DNA from: Melastoma dodecandrum
Taxonomy: Eukaryota > Streptophyta > Magnoliopsida > Myrtales > Melastomataceae
DNA length: 64,000 bases
NCBI GenBank assembly: GCA_029817715.1
Contig: JARUPY010000113.1
Span: 56,234-120,233 of the forward strand
Reading direction: 5' to 3'
The position numbers and the translations under genes were made by a program. This document shows, in pieces, positions 43,887-56,348 of the stretch; positions within the stretch are counted from its first letter, which is position 1, and each line of letters opens with the position of its first letter. The notes under the pieces were generated by a model that was not told where the DNA came from, did no database searches, and saw only the letters and a program-made list of their open reading frames with translations.

Positions 43887-44170
43887 CTTGGAGAAAATTG
43901 CAGTGTTGTTTTAGCCAGAACAAAGGAGTACTGCTCAGTTCTTCATGGAATGATCAGAGTAAGAAGTCCATATTAATGCTCAGCACTAATATTATTATTG
44001 TTCAGTGTTATTAAAAGCGTCGGGGGCTTGCCAAAAAAGTAATTTCATTCATAAGTTCATCCACAAATAACTTGGAAACCTCTGATTACCCATAACCTGT
44101 TTCATGTATGCCAGTTATGGAAAGCAAATTCATATGAACTATTCTTTTCGGTTTGCTTTACAAAAAAAAA
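43887..44170. other. short spacer
   Basis: No gene recognised between the repeat and the 3' end of the beta-glucosidase relic. Confidence 0.4.
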
Positions 44171-44174
44171 TGGT

Positions 44175-46525
44175 TCACATGACATACCATTCGCAGTAAT
44201 GAACATTGTCTCTGTCACGGATATAGTATACTGTCTTCACCATCCCTTCTGGGTATATGTTTAGCCATTCCAAGCTTGTCTGCGCCATGAAATCATTGAA
44301 TTTGGTGCTTTAGGCTATTTTTTTGGTGTTGTGACAGTAATAGTTACCCACAGGTTCTCCAATTGGTATTCCGTTTCTCTCTAAATATTGTCGGAACATC
44401 CTTCTGTCTTTGTGACCCCTACCTATCCCAGGTTCACAACTGTAGGAATGCTGTCCTGACTTCCTGAGCATAGTAACTGGTGTAAGTGGTTGATGCCGGT
44501 GAAGTCCAATCCATTCTGCAGTCTCTTTTTTCATCACTCGAGAACTCAGGTAAAAGTGATCCAATCAGTTCGACCACTTCAGCAGGGTATCTTCAAAAAA
44601 TTATTGGATTCAAGGACCTGCAAAAAATCCAAAATGACAATTTGGGATAATGGTGGTTTATATGCTTTTGAGATAGGACGAACCAGAGGCATGAGTGCAA
44701 ACTGCTTACCGGTTGGTGAAGAATGATATTGCTCTTTCTGCTGCTAGCTTGTCTGCCTGAGAATCGCTGATCGGTTCAAACCATGCAGCATGTAAGACAA
44801 TCCCTACATAGCCTCCTTGTTCCTTCTGCCATTTTTTCGACCATTGCTATATACCTGCTATGTATGCTACTTATAATTGATGTGCTCGTTTTCTTATGAT
44901 AATGAGTGGCCTATCTAGGAAGGGATTCCGTCCTTTTCAGCATCAGTTATTAAATTATCAGACTATATTAATGCTTTCTTCACCTGGTATTTTTTCCTGT
45001 ATACGGAAATTGCTGTTGCATGTGCAAGTATCAATGGATCCTCTGAATTGCCTGAAGACTGTTTCCAAATGGATCCGAACAGCAGGCTGCTGGGAACACA
45101 CCTAGTCGATATCCAAGCGTTACTCGCACGTTAGGCTCATTCATGTTTACCCAGTACTTAACCCTATTCCCGAAGTACTTGAAGCATATGTCTGCATAGT
45201 GTCCAAAATCCCCCCTACAAAAAATGAAAATTTCACAGCTTTTGTCCATGATATTTTCTGAATGTAATGCTGGTGGACTGTGGATGGGACATCGGAAAAC
45301 TGTGATTCTGGACTTAGCCATCCTCCCTATCTGTCTTCAAGTTTTTGAGGGATGTCGAAGAGTGTCGATGTGATGGATGGTTGGATCCCTTTTACGGTAA
45401 GGACGTGATTTGAACTTTTATTCATAAGAGGGGTGAAATTTGATGATGTCATTGGATATGGCTGAATTGCTTACCTTGTCGGAGAAGTTTGTCACCGAGG
45501 CTGTTATAGTGACGAATTCCTCCTGTTTGTGTTTCCAGACCTGCCCTCTTTTGTCATATGTGTAAACAATTAGTGACAACTTCTTTTATGCAAACAATCT
45601 AAGAGAGTGATAGCATAGTCGAAGCATGCGAGAGGAAGTATATAAGGGAGAGAAATTTTACTTGGTAGGATCCTTGCCCAAGATATTGAGAAGCGGTAGC
45701 TGTTCACTCCAGGTGCCTCCATAAGACTTATCTTCCTGTTCCATCAATACATTCACTTTCTTCCTTGCTTTATTAGTCCAAACCTTAAATTACATTCAGT
45801 TCTTTCACTTTTCAACGCCGCAACATGCATTAGCGTACTATGTCCAAAACCAGACCATGCGATCATGGGGAAACATGGATTGTTACATGTCTATGAAACT
45901 TATGCATGCTTTTTGCGGAAACTCCATGCTTCATGCATTAAAAGTGAGTTAGGTGGGAACACCAATATGTTACCCAGAAACGATGATGGTGATCTATAGC
46001 AGTGCCTTCATTGCTTCCACCAATGAAGTTACTGACACTGTGCATGCCTCTGTGATTCTCTCTTCCTTGTCGGGTTATAAACCAGTTTAAGATGCAGAAA
46101 TTTGGAAGCTCATGTTTGTTTTATTTGGCTCCTGGCCTATTTAACTGAACATGATTGGAAGATAAACCCTTATGAAGGAAGATAGAGATAGTTTCCATTG
46201 CATTCACCTGGTTCGTGCGAAAACTTATCCCAGTTGCTCAGGCCTTTTCCGTCATTCTTGTATGCTCCTTCATACTAATCTCTGGAGAAAGTAAAAGAGT
46301 GGGAGTATGTTAATTGGAAAATGCATAAAATGAGTAACTGTCAAATTTTCCTGGAGGTTAGATGCATACCTGGTACGAAGAAGACGCTGTTCTGAAGAGG
46401 GAGCAAACGGGAAGTACTAATGGGTCAATCCCGTGTATCTGAGACTTTGCATAGCAGATTCCGAAGAAAAGGGAGAAGAAAATGTGTTTAACAGCAAAGG
46501 TCCATATTCGTTTATTGATCTCCAT
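44175..46525 (-). pseudogene. GH1 beta-glucosidase, broken
   Basis: Family 1 glycosidases hydrolyse plant beta-glucoside conjugates, usually in vacuole, ER or apoplast. Relics in order: a signal-peptide exon (46525-46372, hydrophobic FAVKHIFFSLFFGICYAKS, ending FRTASSSYQ), YEGAYKNDGKGLSNWDKFSH (about 46265-46210), GTAIDHHHRFW (about 46030-45975), GVNSYRFSISWARILP (about 45715-45665), GGIRHYNSLGDKLL (about 45520-45480), LPQKLEDR-stop-GGWLSPE (about 45370-45305), [24 protein letters not shown] (about 45205-45130, acid/base Glu kept), [20 protein letters not shown] (about 44780-44710), TSYYAQ (about 44470) and EWLNIYPEGMVKTVYYI (about 44270-44215). Breaks: TAG for Tyr at 45327-45329, a frameshift before GVNSY, more near 44545 and 44205. 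The nucleophile motif ITENG reads ITANG (44190-44200). Introns retained. Confidence 0.9.
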
Positions 46526-47463
46526 TGTGCATATACTGTAAACTTTACTGCTTCAATGCACTGATGAAAGATGAATTATGAGTTGGCTTTATATAATGCG
46601 ATTCTTCTGGAGTGGGCTGCTAGATATAGATGTGGAATATGATTCCGATGAACAAGGTATGTTGATAGTGGAATGGTTCTTTTACTTATTCTAATCAGCA
46701 TTATCTTTCGTGATGGGTTCAATTGGATCTGCCGTCATGTTCGACTGTTTCTTTTAATTATTTGTGTTGCTAATGATGTTTGGTATGATCTAACAAGTCG
46801 ACGGACAGTTTCGACTGCATTGGGAAGACAAACAATGCTTGTCACCACTGAGAAGGATCGGATTCTTCCAGGATGCAGTTTCTCCTGTCCGTCCTTTGTC
46901 GACACGAGAATTCTACCCCGACTCAGTCTCCATCCGGCATCCTCCCATCTGTGTCACATTGGAGCATCCTTTGTCACATTGTTCTTACTTTTGGAAAAAG
47001 GCATGTCCGTTAGTCTGTCCTAATCTCAGCACCTTGAATTTGTAAGTAATGTGTTTTGTAAGAATATTTACTCGATCAGAGAATGCGAGATAGTAGTGAT
47101 CACTAGTTGATTAGAAAAGAAAGAAAGCAGCATCCTACCCATGAATCGGAATCATTTGTTTATTCCCCATAAAAGCCAGTACATCAGTAACATCTCATTG
47201 TGGTCTGTCCTAACAAAATGATTGGAAACAATATTTAGTTGGCATCATTATTTCCTAAGTAGTTTGTTGTTAATCCATGTCATTAGTCTACTGATGATGA
47301 CTCCTCTTGGCAGCTTCCGACTTCGTGTGATCCCCTCATGCCGCATTTTCGATCTTCACTTCTTCGCCTATTCGAAAGCGTGGACGATCAAATGATGTGC
47401 TAAAATTGAGCTCGGTTGCTGCGGGACCACAGTAAAGAACTGCAGTAATGAAGGGAATATACC
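46526..47463. other. intergenic
   Basis: No gene recognised. Overlapping plus-strand frames at 46673-47045 have no familiar motif. The end of the translocator relic may reach a little below 47464. Confidence 0.4.
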
Positions 47464-48982
47464 TGCGAGTAAAGGAATGTGCCAAGTATGGCAATGGCGG
47501 CCCCGAGAGCGTTTGACAGGCTGGACTGGGGTGTGGAAGATGATGATAGAGGAAACGATCACGGAGACCCGCTTCATCGTGTTGCCGATGCTGGAATGTC
47601 AGGGGAGAGATCTGGTCCAGGGACATGTACGAGACTTGGTTGTACAGATGGTAGAAGACGCTCTGTGCTACGACCCACCTGCCGACCAAAATCAAGGCCA
47701 CATCTATTAAACAGCCTTAGCACTTTCATATAGGGTGACCATGATTGAGGTTATTTGACATCACTTACCATATGAAGTTGGGTCCCGATCTGAGTGACTG
47801 CGTCCCACCAACCGGCAGCCCACATTTGAGGACCCTCCACCACGATTGCAAAGGGAGTGAGCAAAGCCAAGGACAACATTGACAGACAGGCATAGTAGTT
47901 TCATCCCGCTAACCGATGTCCCCTTCATCCCTTTCTTGGAGAATATGTTCCGGAACACGAATGCCAGGTTCGATATCATTGCCCCCATGAATCCTGGCAA
48001 CCACAACACAAACCTCACATGATCAGCGCTAAATGCAACCTCGAAAGAAGAACACGTCTTCAAATGCAGATAATTCATGAAATCTCGCACCCCTTTTCCT
48101 TACCTGTCATGTTGAAATTGAGCTCTGTCACGGCTGAAAGAACGCATCCACCGATGATCGGGACGAGTGACAGGTAAACCGGCAGAGGGAACATATCTCC
48201 TAACAGGAACCTTGATACGAGAACACTGAAGGCTGGATCTCCACTCTTGATGATGTGAGTGAATGAAACAGCAACCTTCGACATGCTTACAGTGGCCGCA
48301 ACATGCCCAATCGTGTGTGCAACCGCAACCTAATCCCAAACACCACAGTCCAATTTCAGAACATAACATCAGTGCCTGCCCAAGTCTCATATGCAAATGC
48401 AATGCAAGAACAGTAAATCAAGTTCCAGGACTTACCAGGCAACAGCATCTTCCAGAACTCAAGGTCGACCTTTGGAGCCTCGGCAACCCTCGTCGCCCAC
48501 GAAATCAAACATCATCAATGAACCCGCCGCGAGCGACAAGGTAGATGTCAGCCAAGGGTAAGGGAACGCGTTCAGGACCTTCTTGTTGTAGATGTTGAAC
48601 ACCACGTTCAGTGCCCACCACGTGGCAAAGTACAGCCCCCCAATCCTAATCCTCGCCCTCGATGCTCATCCGGCAGCTCGATGTGGATTTCCAGTGGCCG
48701 ATCTGCAGCCTCATAAGCATTGCACTCGACTCCCCTCCTCCGGGTGGCGGCATTCGTCTGTTGTGGTGCGGAGAAGCTCTCGGCATGTGCAATGTAGACA
48801 GGCTTCTCCATCCGGAAGCTCAAGATCGAGCTCGAGCTCCCCTGGTCCTGCAGGGAGTTCCGGATAACGGGCAGCATTGGTGAAAACTGGATCTCTGCAA
48901 TCGACCGTCCTTGCCTCTGGGGAAATGGGTCAGAGAAGGCAAACGGCATGGCTGCACGTCGAACAGAGGTAATCAGGGCCAT
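47464..48982 (-). pseudogene. glucose-6-phosphate/phosphate translocator, frame-broken
   Basis: GPT proteins exchange glucose 6-phosphate for phosphate across the inner envelope of non-green plastids. Exons: 48982-48435 (transit peptide, VECNAYEA, then the first membrane spans in a shifted frame, LYFATWWALNVVFNIYNKKV), 48329-48113 (AHTIGHVAATVSMSKVAVSF, HIIKSGDPAFSVLVSRFLLG, intact), 47993-47769 (GFMGAMISNLAFVFRNIFSK), about 47679-47464 (QSVFYHLYNQVSYMSLDQIS). Single extra bases break the frame: in exon 1 after LPDEHRG (about 48655) and at a TTT (48507-48509 complement), in exon 3 at an AAA (about 47899), in the last exon at CC (about 47593) and AAA (47512-47514). Correcting phase by eye shows a full translocator domain between them. 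No amino-acid-changing stop of its own was seen, so a sequencing or assembly cause is possible. Confidence 0.88.
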
Positions 48983-49585
48983 TTTTCCGAATCGGATAGA
49001 ACCGGTGCAGGGAGGAAAGGGCCTTGGACGAGGGAAGGAACTTCGGGTTCGCTGGTGGGGTGTAAGAAAAGGACTCAGAATTCTTAGCAAAATGTATGAA
49101 GATTGTTAAGGAGTGCAGGTAAAGGTCAGTTTTCCTCTCCTTCTATCTTACAGAGGACAAGGATGTCGCGTAAGAAGGAAAGAACGAGGAGGCGGTTGTT
49201 GTTATTGTCGTTGTGAATTGCGGGGAGATGGGATTTTATAGGTGTTCCGAGTCACGTCGTTAACCTGAGATAATTAGGGGTCTGAACCAAGTGTTGGCGA
49301 GTCGGAAACCAACGCCTCTGACCGTGAACCACGAAACGAAAACCGTGTACAGGCTGCGTTGGGTTGCTGGAGCTTCGGAGTCAGTTCGGTTAAGGTGGTA
49401 TTAGAGCCAGTTCATGTCTCTCTGGATCGTACTTGAGGGGCGTTCGTTAGTGGCGCTAGTCTTAGAAATCACGCGACGACTAGAAGTATCAAATACGAAG
49501 AATTTGGAGATCAACTCACTCCACTCAACTTTTAACTCTTCGTATTTAAGTAAGATTTGAAACTTTACCATTTTCATTCTCATCC
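48983..49585. other. upstream flank of the GPT relic
   Basis: Spacer without a recognised gene. Confidence 0.4.
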
Positions 49586-49888
49586 GTGAAATACGATAGA
49601 TAATTTTGAAATTCCGAAAGAAAAGCTTGAAATCAGACTTTAAAAGTTCAATTTTTCTTAAGAAGGATTTTATAAAATATTACTTCTAAAAAACATTTCT
49701 AAAGAAGTCGGATTTCACAAGTCCAATTTCTAAAAATAAAAAATGGATTCGGACATGTAAAGTACGGCTTATTTAAGGGTATTCTTTAGAAGTTAGACTT
49801 TATAAATTCAACTTCTTTTTTGAGCAAATTCGAATTTCGATTTGGGGTCTTATTTCCGAAATATAAAAAATATCTACTTTATTTCATA
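49586..49888. repeat. palindrome-array repeat element, AGTCGAACTT type (copy 2)
   Basis: About 300 bp. The left end GTGAAATACGATAGATAATT and the right end (complement ATGAAATAAAGTAGATATTT) are imperfect inverted repeats that continue for about 35 bp. Inside, AGTCGGATTT, AAGTCCAATTT, GAAGTTAGACTT and TTCAACTTC recur as short inverted motifs, as in the copy at 29501-29800. Confidence 0.55.
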
Positions 49889-52800
49889 ATTTTTTTTTAC
49901 CAACTAAGTTAAAATGGGCAAGTATTTTGTATCCATCCATCAAGAAATAAAAAAGGGGAGGAACAAACAAACAAACAAAGATTTCCATCCCCACCTCACA
50001 CACAATTTTGAACATTGTTTGTCCGAACAGGCTGGATTGAATTGACCCTTGGGAGGAAGAAGGAAAACGAACGGTGCAGCAAGCAGAAAAAATCACGTTG
50101 TCCGCATACAGCAACTGTGTCTCTTAATAATTTCGATTAAGGAATTAATCAATCATTTAAAAATTCTAGGCTTTTGTTTTTTAATGGAATGAAAACTTTT
50201 ATGATTAGCATGTTAAGGAGAGGCGTTACATGTTTCTCTGTTATGTTTTATTTTTTTCCCTTTTTTACGCATGCACGCCTCTTCATCTTTCCCAAAGGCT
50301 AAAGAAATATCCCAACCGCCTCGACTCGACCCATCATGTGAGAGTTGGTCCGAAGGCAGGCGTCCAGGGTCAGGGTCGGCCCTCGTCGTTTGCGAGAAGT
50401 CAGTTGTTCGGAAACCGTAAGCTCCCGTGATCGAAAGGACCACTTCTGATAAATCGATACGACTACTTACTAAAGTATTTTCGTCCACGGGTCCTTAGAT
50501 TTGAGTTATTTTTTTTTATTACCACTAGGTTAATAATATCTCATCTCTTTTCTCATATTGAGATTTGGAGATGTCATGAGAAAATATTTCCCACAGATCC
50601 TTTGTTGGAATTAGGAAAAACAAAACAAACAAACAAACAATGGGACATGATCGATCGATGGGATGCATCGATCATTTTCCTCATGGTGGGGGTGGGGCTT
50701 GCCTCAATTCCACACCGCTAATTCCATTCCGATGCAAACTTCACATTCGATCCTGCCCAGCCCGGAATGAAACCTCCACCACCACCACCACCACCACCAC
50801 CACCCTCTTTCTGATGTGAATTCTTGTTCTTATGAGGAAGAAAAATCTAAACGAAGGAGACAACACCCCATAACAGCTTTGGACCGTCACTTGCAAACTC
50901 ATCGCAACGTAGCTCTTATGCGTGTCATCATCATGCTTTTGTTTTTTCGTATCATCGTCATGCTTTTGTTTTTTCTTGTGGATGAAATTGGCTGGGTGCC
51001 TGTCGGGGAGGGAAAGATTGCTCGAATTGCAACCGAGGTATGAAGTAACATTGGTCCGGAAAATTATTTCGTGGAAAATAGAGTTTTTAGTTTTAAAATT
51101 GAACGCGTTTTAAACCCCGATTTAATGACATTAACTTTCTATATTATTTTACGAAATATTTTCACTACATCAAGTTTTTAATATCGTAACAAAACTCGAA
51201 TCGCAACCACCACACGGCGGAGAAAAACTCGGTATGTGCTAAAATTCGCCTATTTTTGTTTTTTGTTGTTATCATTATAATTCTGGAGCAGTTGACCACT
51301 TGTGCGGCAGACGATATCTTTTCATTTTTCATTTCTTTGTTTTTGACGTTGGATTCTGTTCAATTATTGCTGCAAAATGAGAAAAATATCAGAGGCATGA
51401 AAAAAGCGTGGGACAAAAAAAAACAAACATAAATTTATTTGAGTTTTTTCTTCTTCAGATTTTCTTTCTTTTTTGTCTCGGGCACGATTTAAGATCCCAA
51501 TTTTGGACTCCAAAAATGATGAAAATAGTTGAAGGCTATAGAAAGTAAGACCCTCCCAAATTCCTCACCGAAAACAAAGTTCCATACGCATGTGGTGTTG
51601 ATCATTTCATCATTTATGCTCCTTTCAGTGAATTGGTGGTGAGATGGTGGAGTTCATGTCCTTCTACCAATTTCTGTTAGTTCATTTTATAACACCCGTG
51701 GACTCCCTTGATTTGTGCTCTCAGGTCGAGCCCACTGCCCAGACACCGAACCCGTCCATGGCAGCGATATCACGTTGGTGGGCGCGGAAATTGTTGTTTT
51801 CCCGCGGGAACACGTGTCGAATTTTACAATGACTATGGTCGCCGTGTTAAAGTGAAAGTAAATGCAATACAACAGTACTGATTTTACAGCGTTTTGTTTA
51901 GTATTGTACACCGGTTGTAGTGAATGAACACAAAATATAACAAGGTACAACATCAATATCCGGAATTCAATACAACGGATAAGAACTTACGGGCGTTTAC
52001 TTACAGACATGATTCGGACGGGATTAACAACTTAAGGAGTCCTCGACTCCCCGACGGGAGGCTTCTCATTGCTCGGGCGTCTTCTCGAATACCATCTCTT
52101 TGGGTGGCTTCGTTTTGCTTTGGTACGGGGGACAAACCCCGAATTCATGTTGTGAACCACGTGTTGCGTTGTCCCTCCCAGTCCCACTCCCGACGTTGAA
52201 TTTAAAGACATTGGCAGTAGGAAGATGGCGAGGGAAGAAGAAGAAGCAGTTGACTTGACTCGTGTCTTGAAATCAACCCCACTTTTTTTTGTTTTCTCTC
52301 CACACTTGTTCTGGACAAGAGACAAATACAGTGAGACGTCAGGGCCCAGCTTGTGTCTGAATGCCGGCCCCTGCAGGTTTCCGTTGAAAGAGTTGGATTT
52401 TTTCGACAAATGTTTTATGTTTACTTAGAGCTTGTTCGTTCCATGACATTCTAGAGGAAGCAGTAAATTGTAGGATTGGCTGACGTGAGATGGTTCTCGG
52501 ACATGGTTCCTTGATAAAAAAAATTGAGCATTTGCGCCTGATCCTACAAGATCCAGTCGACGGGAATAACACCGAACTGAGCAAATATGCACAAAAGAAA
52601 AACAAACGTAACGTTGGAGTTAGATGACAACAACAAACAAGACACCATCACAGATAATTAAACCATAGTCACGGACTACTTTTGATAATAATTGTTTTGA
52701 AAAGGAAAGAGGAAAGACACGAGTAATGAAAAGTTCAGCAACACTCATCACACACTTGCGGGAATATCCCCCCTCCCCCCTATCTACAGTTGTTAAAAAA

Positions 52801-53099
52801 GGAAAAAGGGCAATAGTCAATGCCCCAGAACCCCTGTTGCCCCTTGTAAGAAAAATGGTGTTGTCACCTATTTTGCCCTCTAGGGTTTAGAGGGAACATC
52901 CACCATGATCCCTACAAGGGACTTGTTGCCGGGGAAAATGAGGAAAGGTGCGTTCTTGACTTCCTTTCGCTCGATACTTTATGCCCCTCCTCTCCCTCGT
53001 GTCTTGCCCCCGCCGTGCCCTTGCCTGGAATTGGCAAAACGAATGTACGTTGAAAGGCCCCTGACACTGGCAAAAGACAGAAAGTTTATTGTGGGTGTT
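49889..53099. other. intergenic with a CCA microsatellite
   Basis: No gene recognised over 3.2 kb. Contains a (CCA)n tract at about 50773-50802, T- and A-runs, and open frames (50213-50488, 52032-52409, both minus) that match nothing I know. Confidence 0.5.
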
Positions 53100-56000
53100 G
53101 GATAGAAAACTCGACCTGGGATCACGGATTGTCGCAACGAGAGCGAGGGGCCTATGATTTCTTTCCACGGTGGAGTTGATGAGAGTGTTGACGGTCGCAG
53201 ACTGATCCTAGAAGGTAGCTTCGCTGACGGCACTGTTAGGTGTCTACCCCAGTATCTGGAATGCCGACGGTGAGGAGGGATCCGCCGGAACCGATATCCT
53301 GAATACATAACTGACTCCGACATCCGGTCCATTCTGGGAGGATGGCGACAGCTAGACGGCAACTGGGCTACGTAAGTCCGTTTCCCCGCCGTTTCGCACG
53401 ACGTTCATCGCCATCAGAGTCTACAGGAGGCGTATACAAAGTAAGATCCCCACGGTGTCGGTGCAGGCTCTCTTGGGAGTATGAGGCATGTTGCTCTGGC
53501 TTGAATTAGCGTTCTGTGATGTCGGCTCGGAAGGAGTTGATAGAACATTAGCTTCACGGACAAAGGCCCTAAAATTTCTGAACGATAAGAGGTCGGCAGG
53601 CACTCTACATTAACTCGAAGCAATGAGACGGAATTTCCTGGATCGCGGGGGGCCATTCGCATATATGAGCCTTTTCCTCGACCTTGTCCCCCATTTGAAA
53701 GTATATCCCACTAAAAGTGCACGTAATAATGATACGGGAATTAGGTCAGGATAAGCATCATTGCATGGTCAAAGGAATCAACCAAAGCCCGCACCTCGTT
53801 GCGAGAATTCTCACATTGCGAGGAAAATCAAACACCCATTTGGGTGCGGATCGGAAGCCAGATTCAGGTTGCTGCACTCAGTACAATCCCAGCAGGTCTC
53901 CCAGGGTCATCGACGCTCTTCCTCGTCTTGAACATGACATTATCTGGGCCAGTTGCCACATTGGGGGGACAACGTCGTCCAAGGCATGTGCAGGTTGAAG
54001 CCCCAACCACGCTACAGAAACTCAGCACCATCCTCTCCGCCTGCTTCATCATGCTCTTCCTACCTTCTACACTAGTTATCACCGCTGGAGAGGATTAAGA
54101 ACCGAGCACGGTTTGTCACTGGAACTTATTTGAGTTACACTGTATGGAAAAATGAGTGTCAACAAAGGGTGGGATCGTTACATGAGTCTCCGGCCGGCAG
54201 TGTTGATAGCCATCGCGCTCGCAAGGCCGTTCGCATTGCCAGAGATCAAGGGTTTGGTTGCTACCCAACGTTTAGCCCCAAAAGCCAAGGCCGCTGTCCA
54301 CAAGTATGCCGATATATGACACGTGCATACCTTCTATCATCCTACTTCAACATGTTTCGACCCATGTATCCTTCACGAATTCAAAGGAACAATCACGGTA
54401 GACTGTACATTAGATCTAGTTCCATGGAAATATTAAAAAAGCCACTGTAATCGAAGAACCACAAATTACAATGACCTTGGAGTAACCATTGGGCAGTTCT
54501 TGATTCAAACAACCAGAGGGCCTTCTCCGACTCCTTAGGGTTGGATTACCACTTAGGTTGTCCAGCGACACATCGACCACTACCCATGTTCCATCGCAAT
54601 GCTTGCTTGCAGTACCTTACGAAGAGTAGTTCTCTCGAGAATGGTACAAGAGGTTGATGGGGACTTGGAACTCAGCCGTCATCTGCCGAATCTAACCCAA
54701 CAGGTACAACAGTTTTTGATTCTTGAGATCGAACTTACTTGAGCTAAGTCGAATGCTAATGACCAGAGGATTTCCGTACCACTTGTAAGGCCTCCATTTT
54801 GTAATTCCCAGCAACCCCCGGGTTGATAAGGGATCTTCGATGGTAATTGCTATCGGACACAATCCCACAAAATGCACTGGGACCACTGGTTCTGAAGGAG
54901 TAGGGGAATAAATAGATGGCGTCGATTCTCATGCAACATTATTCAAGAGGTTTGATGGAAATGTACCACATCCCTAGAGGAGCTCAACGAGATTGATATG
55001 ATTCATTTATAACGGAACCGCCGACTCCATCGATGGCTTATGACTTGAATCCCAATGGCCGTGGGCCCAATTCCCCTAGGGAAAGTCCTGAAGATACTCA
55101 AATCCTCATTCCAGCATCTTCGGACGAATTCGTCGCCCAGAATCCACAAAGGCTCTCCTCCAACGAGCCAACATAAATGAGTTCCCTCCATAGTCCGCCA
55201 CAGCTAGCTCGACAATAGATTGGTCTTTGTCCGCCCCTCAGTGGGCATAGGTCATGGGACCCCCTAATGAGGACAAACCCCTCCGCAATAGTCCTCACCC
55301 ATTGTACCCTGCTTGACCAGAGAAGCCCCCGAGGTCCGAGTCTCATGGCCACGAGGAGTCAGAATGAGTCAGCACCAAGGTTTGTTGGGGTAAGTTTAGC
55401 CAAGAAAAGAAAAAGTGGATTCCCCCACATACTTTGAGGCGTATGGCCGAAATCCTATCGATCTGCCAACAAATTTAAAGGCAAACATCAACATTCGATC
55501 TCTCCCAACGTTTGTAATACAAAACACCAATGAGCCCTAGTTTTCAAGAACAATCGACCTCAATTCCTTCAAACGAACATTCTCGATGCGGTAGCTGCTG
55601 CTCGTTCGAAAAACGACATTTCACCGCAGGGCAGTCGCGGGCCACCACTTGCTAGGGCAAGAAGTATTAGCGAGGGGCCTCCCTCGGTACCTCAAGTTAT
55701 CGGTCCTGAGATTTTCATTCTCGGACTTGAGTATCGAGTTCTCATGACGTTCATGTTGATGCCTGCAGTAAGAAAAAAGAAATGGAAATGTACGCAATGA
55801 CTAAACAGGCGATTGTTTGGGCTCTTGATTAGAATAATTAAGCGTATTAAGTGATAAATTATCGACCTTTCCATTTGGGGTTGCGCTTGCGTATTGGAAA
55901 CCAGAATTTGATTTGGAGTGGTTCACAGCCCCAACTCCCGGCTGAGTTACTTCCTTTGCTTATCATCCGGATGAGGATTCTCCTTGTAAAACCTTCCCAC

Positions 56001-56348
56001 GAACAAACAAAATAAAAAAAAATTAAAACCCCAGTAATAAAATGAGCTTATCGAACGAGTCACGAGCTTTTTCGATTCGAGCTCCTGGATCTGACGTTGG
56101 GCTGTGTGGCGGTCGGTTTACCGCTTCCTCTTCGGAAGGGTTTAGGGTTAAGTAGGATCCATCCGGATCACGGCCTGATCCTCCCCAGACAAGGGGTTCT
56201 CCATTGGTTCTCGGCCCCCGACCTCGTCTCGAAAGTCCTCATCCCTCTGCCTCCCGAGGTTGAGAGGGTCGCTGCTTGTCGGAGGATTTTAGGCTCATCT
56301 CCGACAACAGGTGGTGGTGAGCCTCGAACAAGTTGGGTTTTGAAACAT
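53100..56348 (-). pseudogene. HD-ZIP IV homeobox transcription factor, heavily decayed
   Basis: HD-ZIP IV proteins (ATML1, PDF2, ANL2 type) control epidermal identity. Relics in order on the minus strand: N-terminus with DEDFRDEVGG and PMENPLSGEDQ (about 56240-56180), first homeobox helix QRQIQELES (about 56105-56075), third-helix/NQ remnant FQNKRTQMK-like (about 55900), QHERHENSILKSENENLRTDN of the zipper-loop region (about 55760-55700), EIDRISAI-like end (about 55470), START domain start (GEPLWI, about 55150; TFPRGIGP, about 55085), then [25 protein letters not shown] (about 54590-54520), PNGYSKV (about 54500), AFGAKRWVAT (about 54290), [17 protein letters not shown] (about 54065-54015), [20 protein letters not shown] (about 53925-53865), NSVSLLRVN (about 53630) and ILPEWTG (about 53345). 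Stops and frame changes separate nearly every piece. Older decay than the neighbouring broken genes. Confidence 0.9.

Noticed and set aside
52032..52409. 125-codon minus-strand frame with a basic C-terminus, considered as a small secreted peptide precursor
   Set aside because: No signal peptide and no CLE, IDA or RALF motif.
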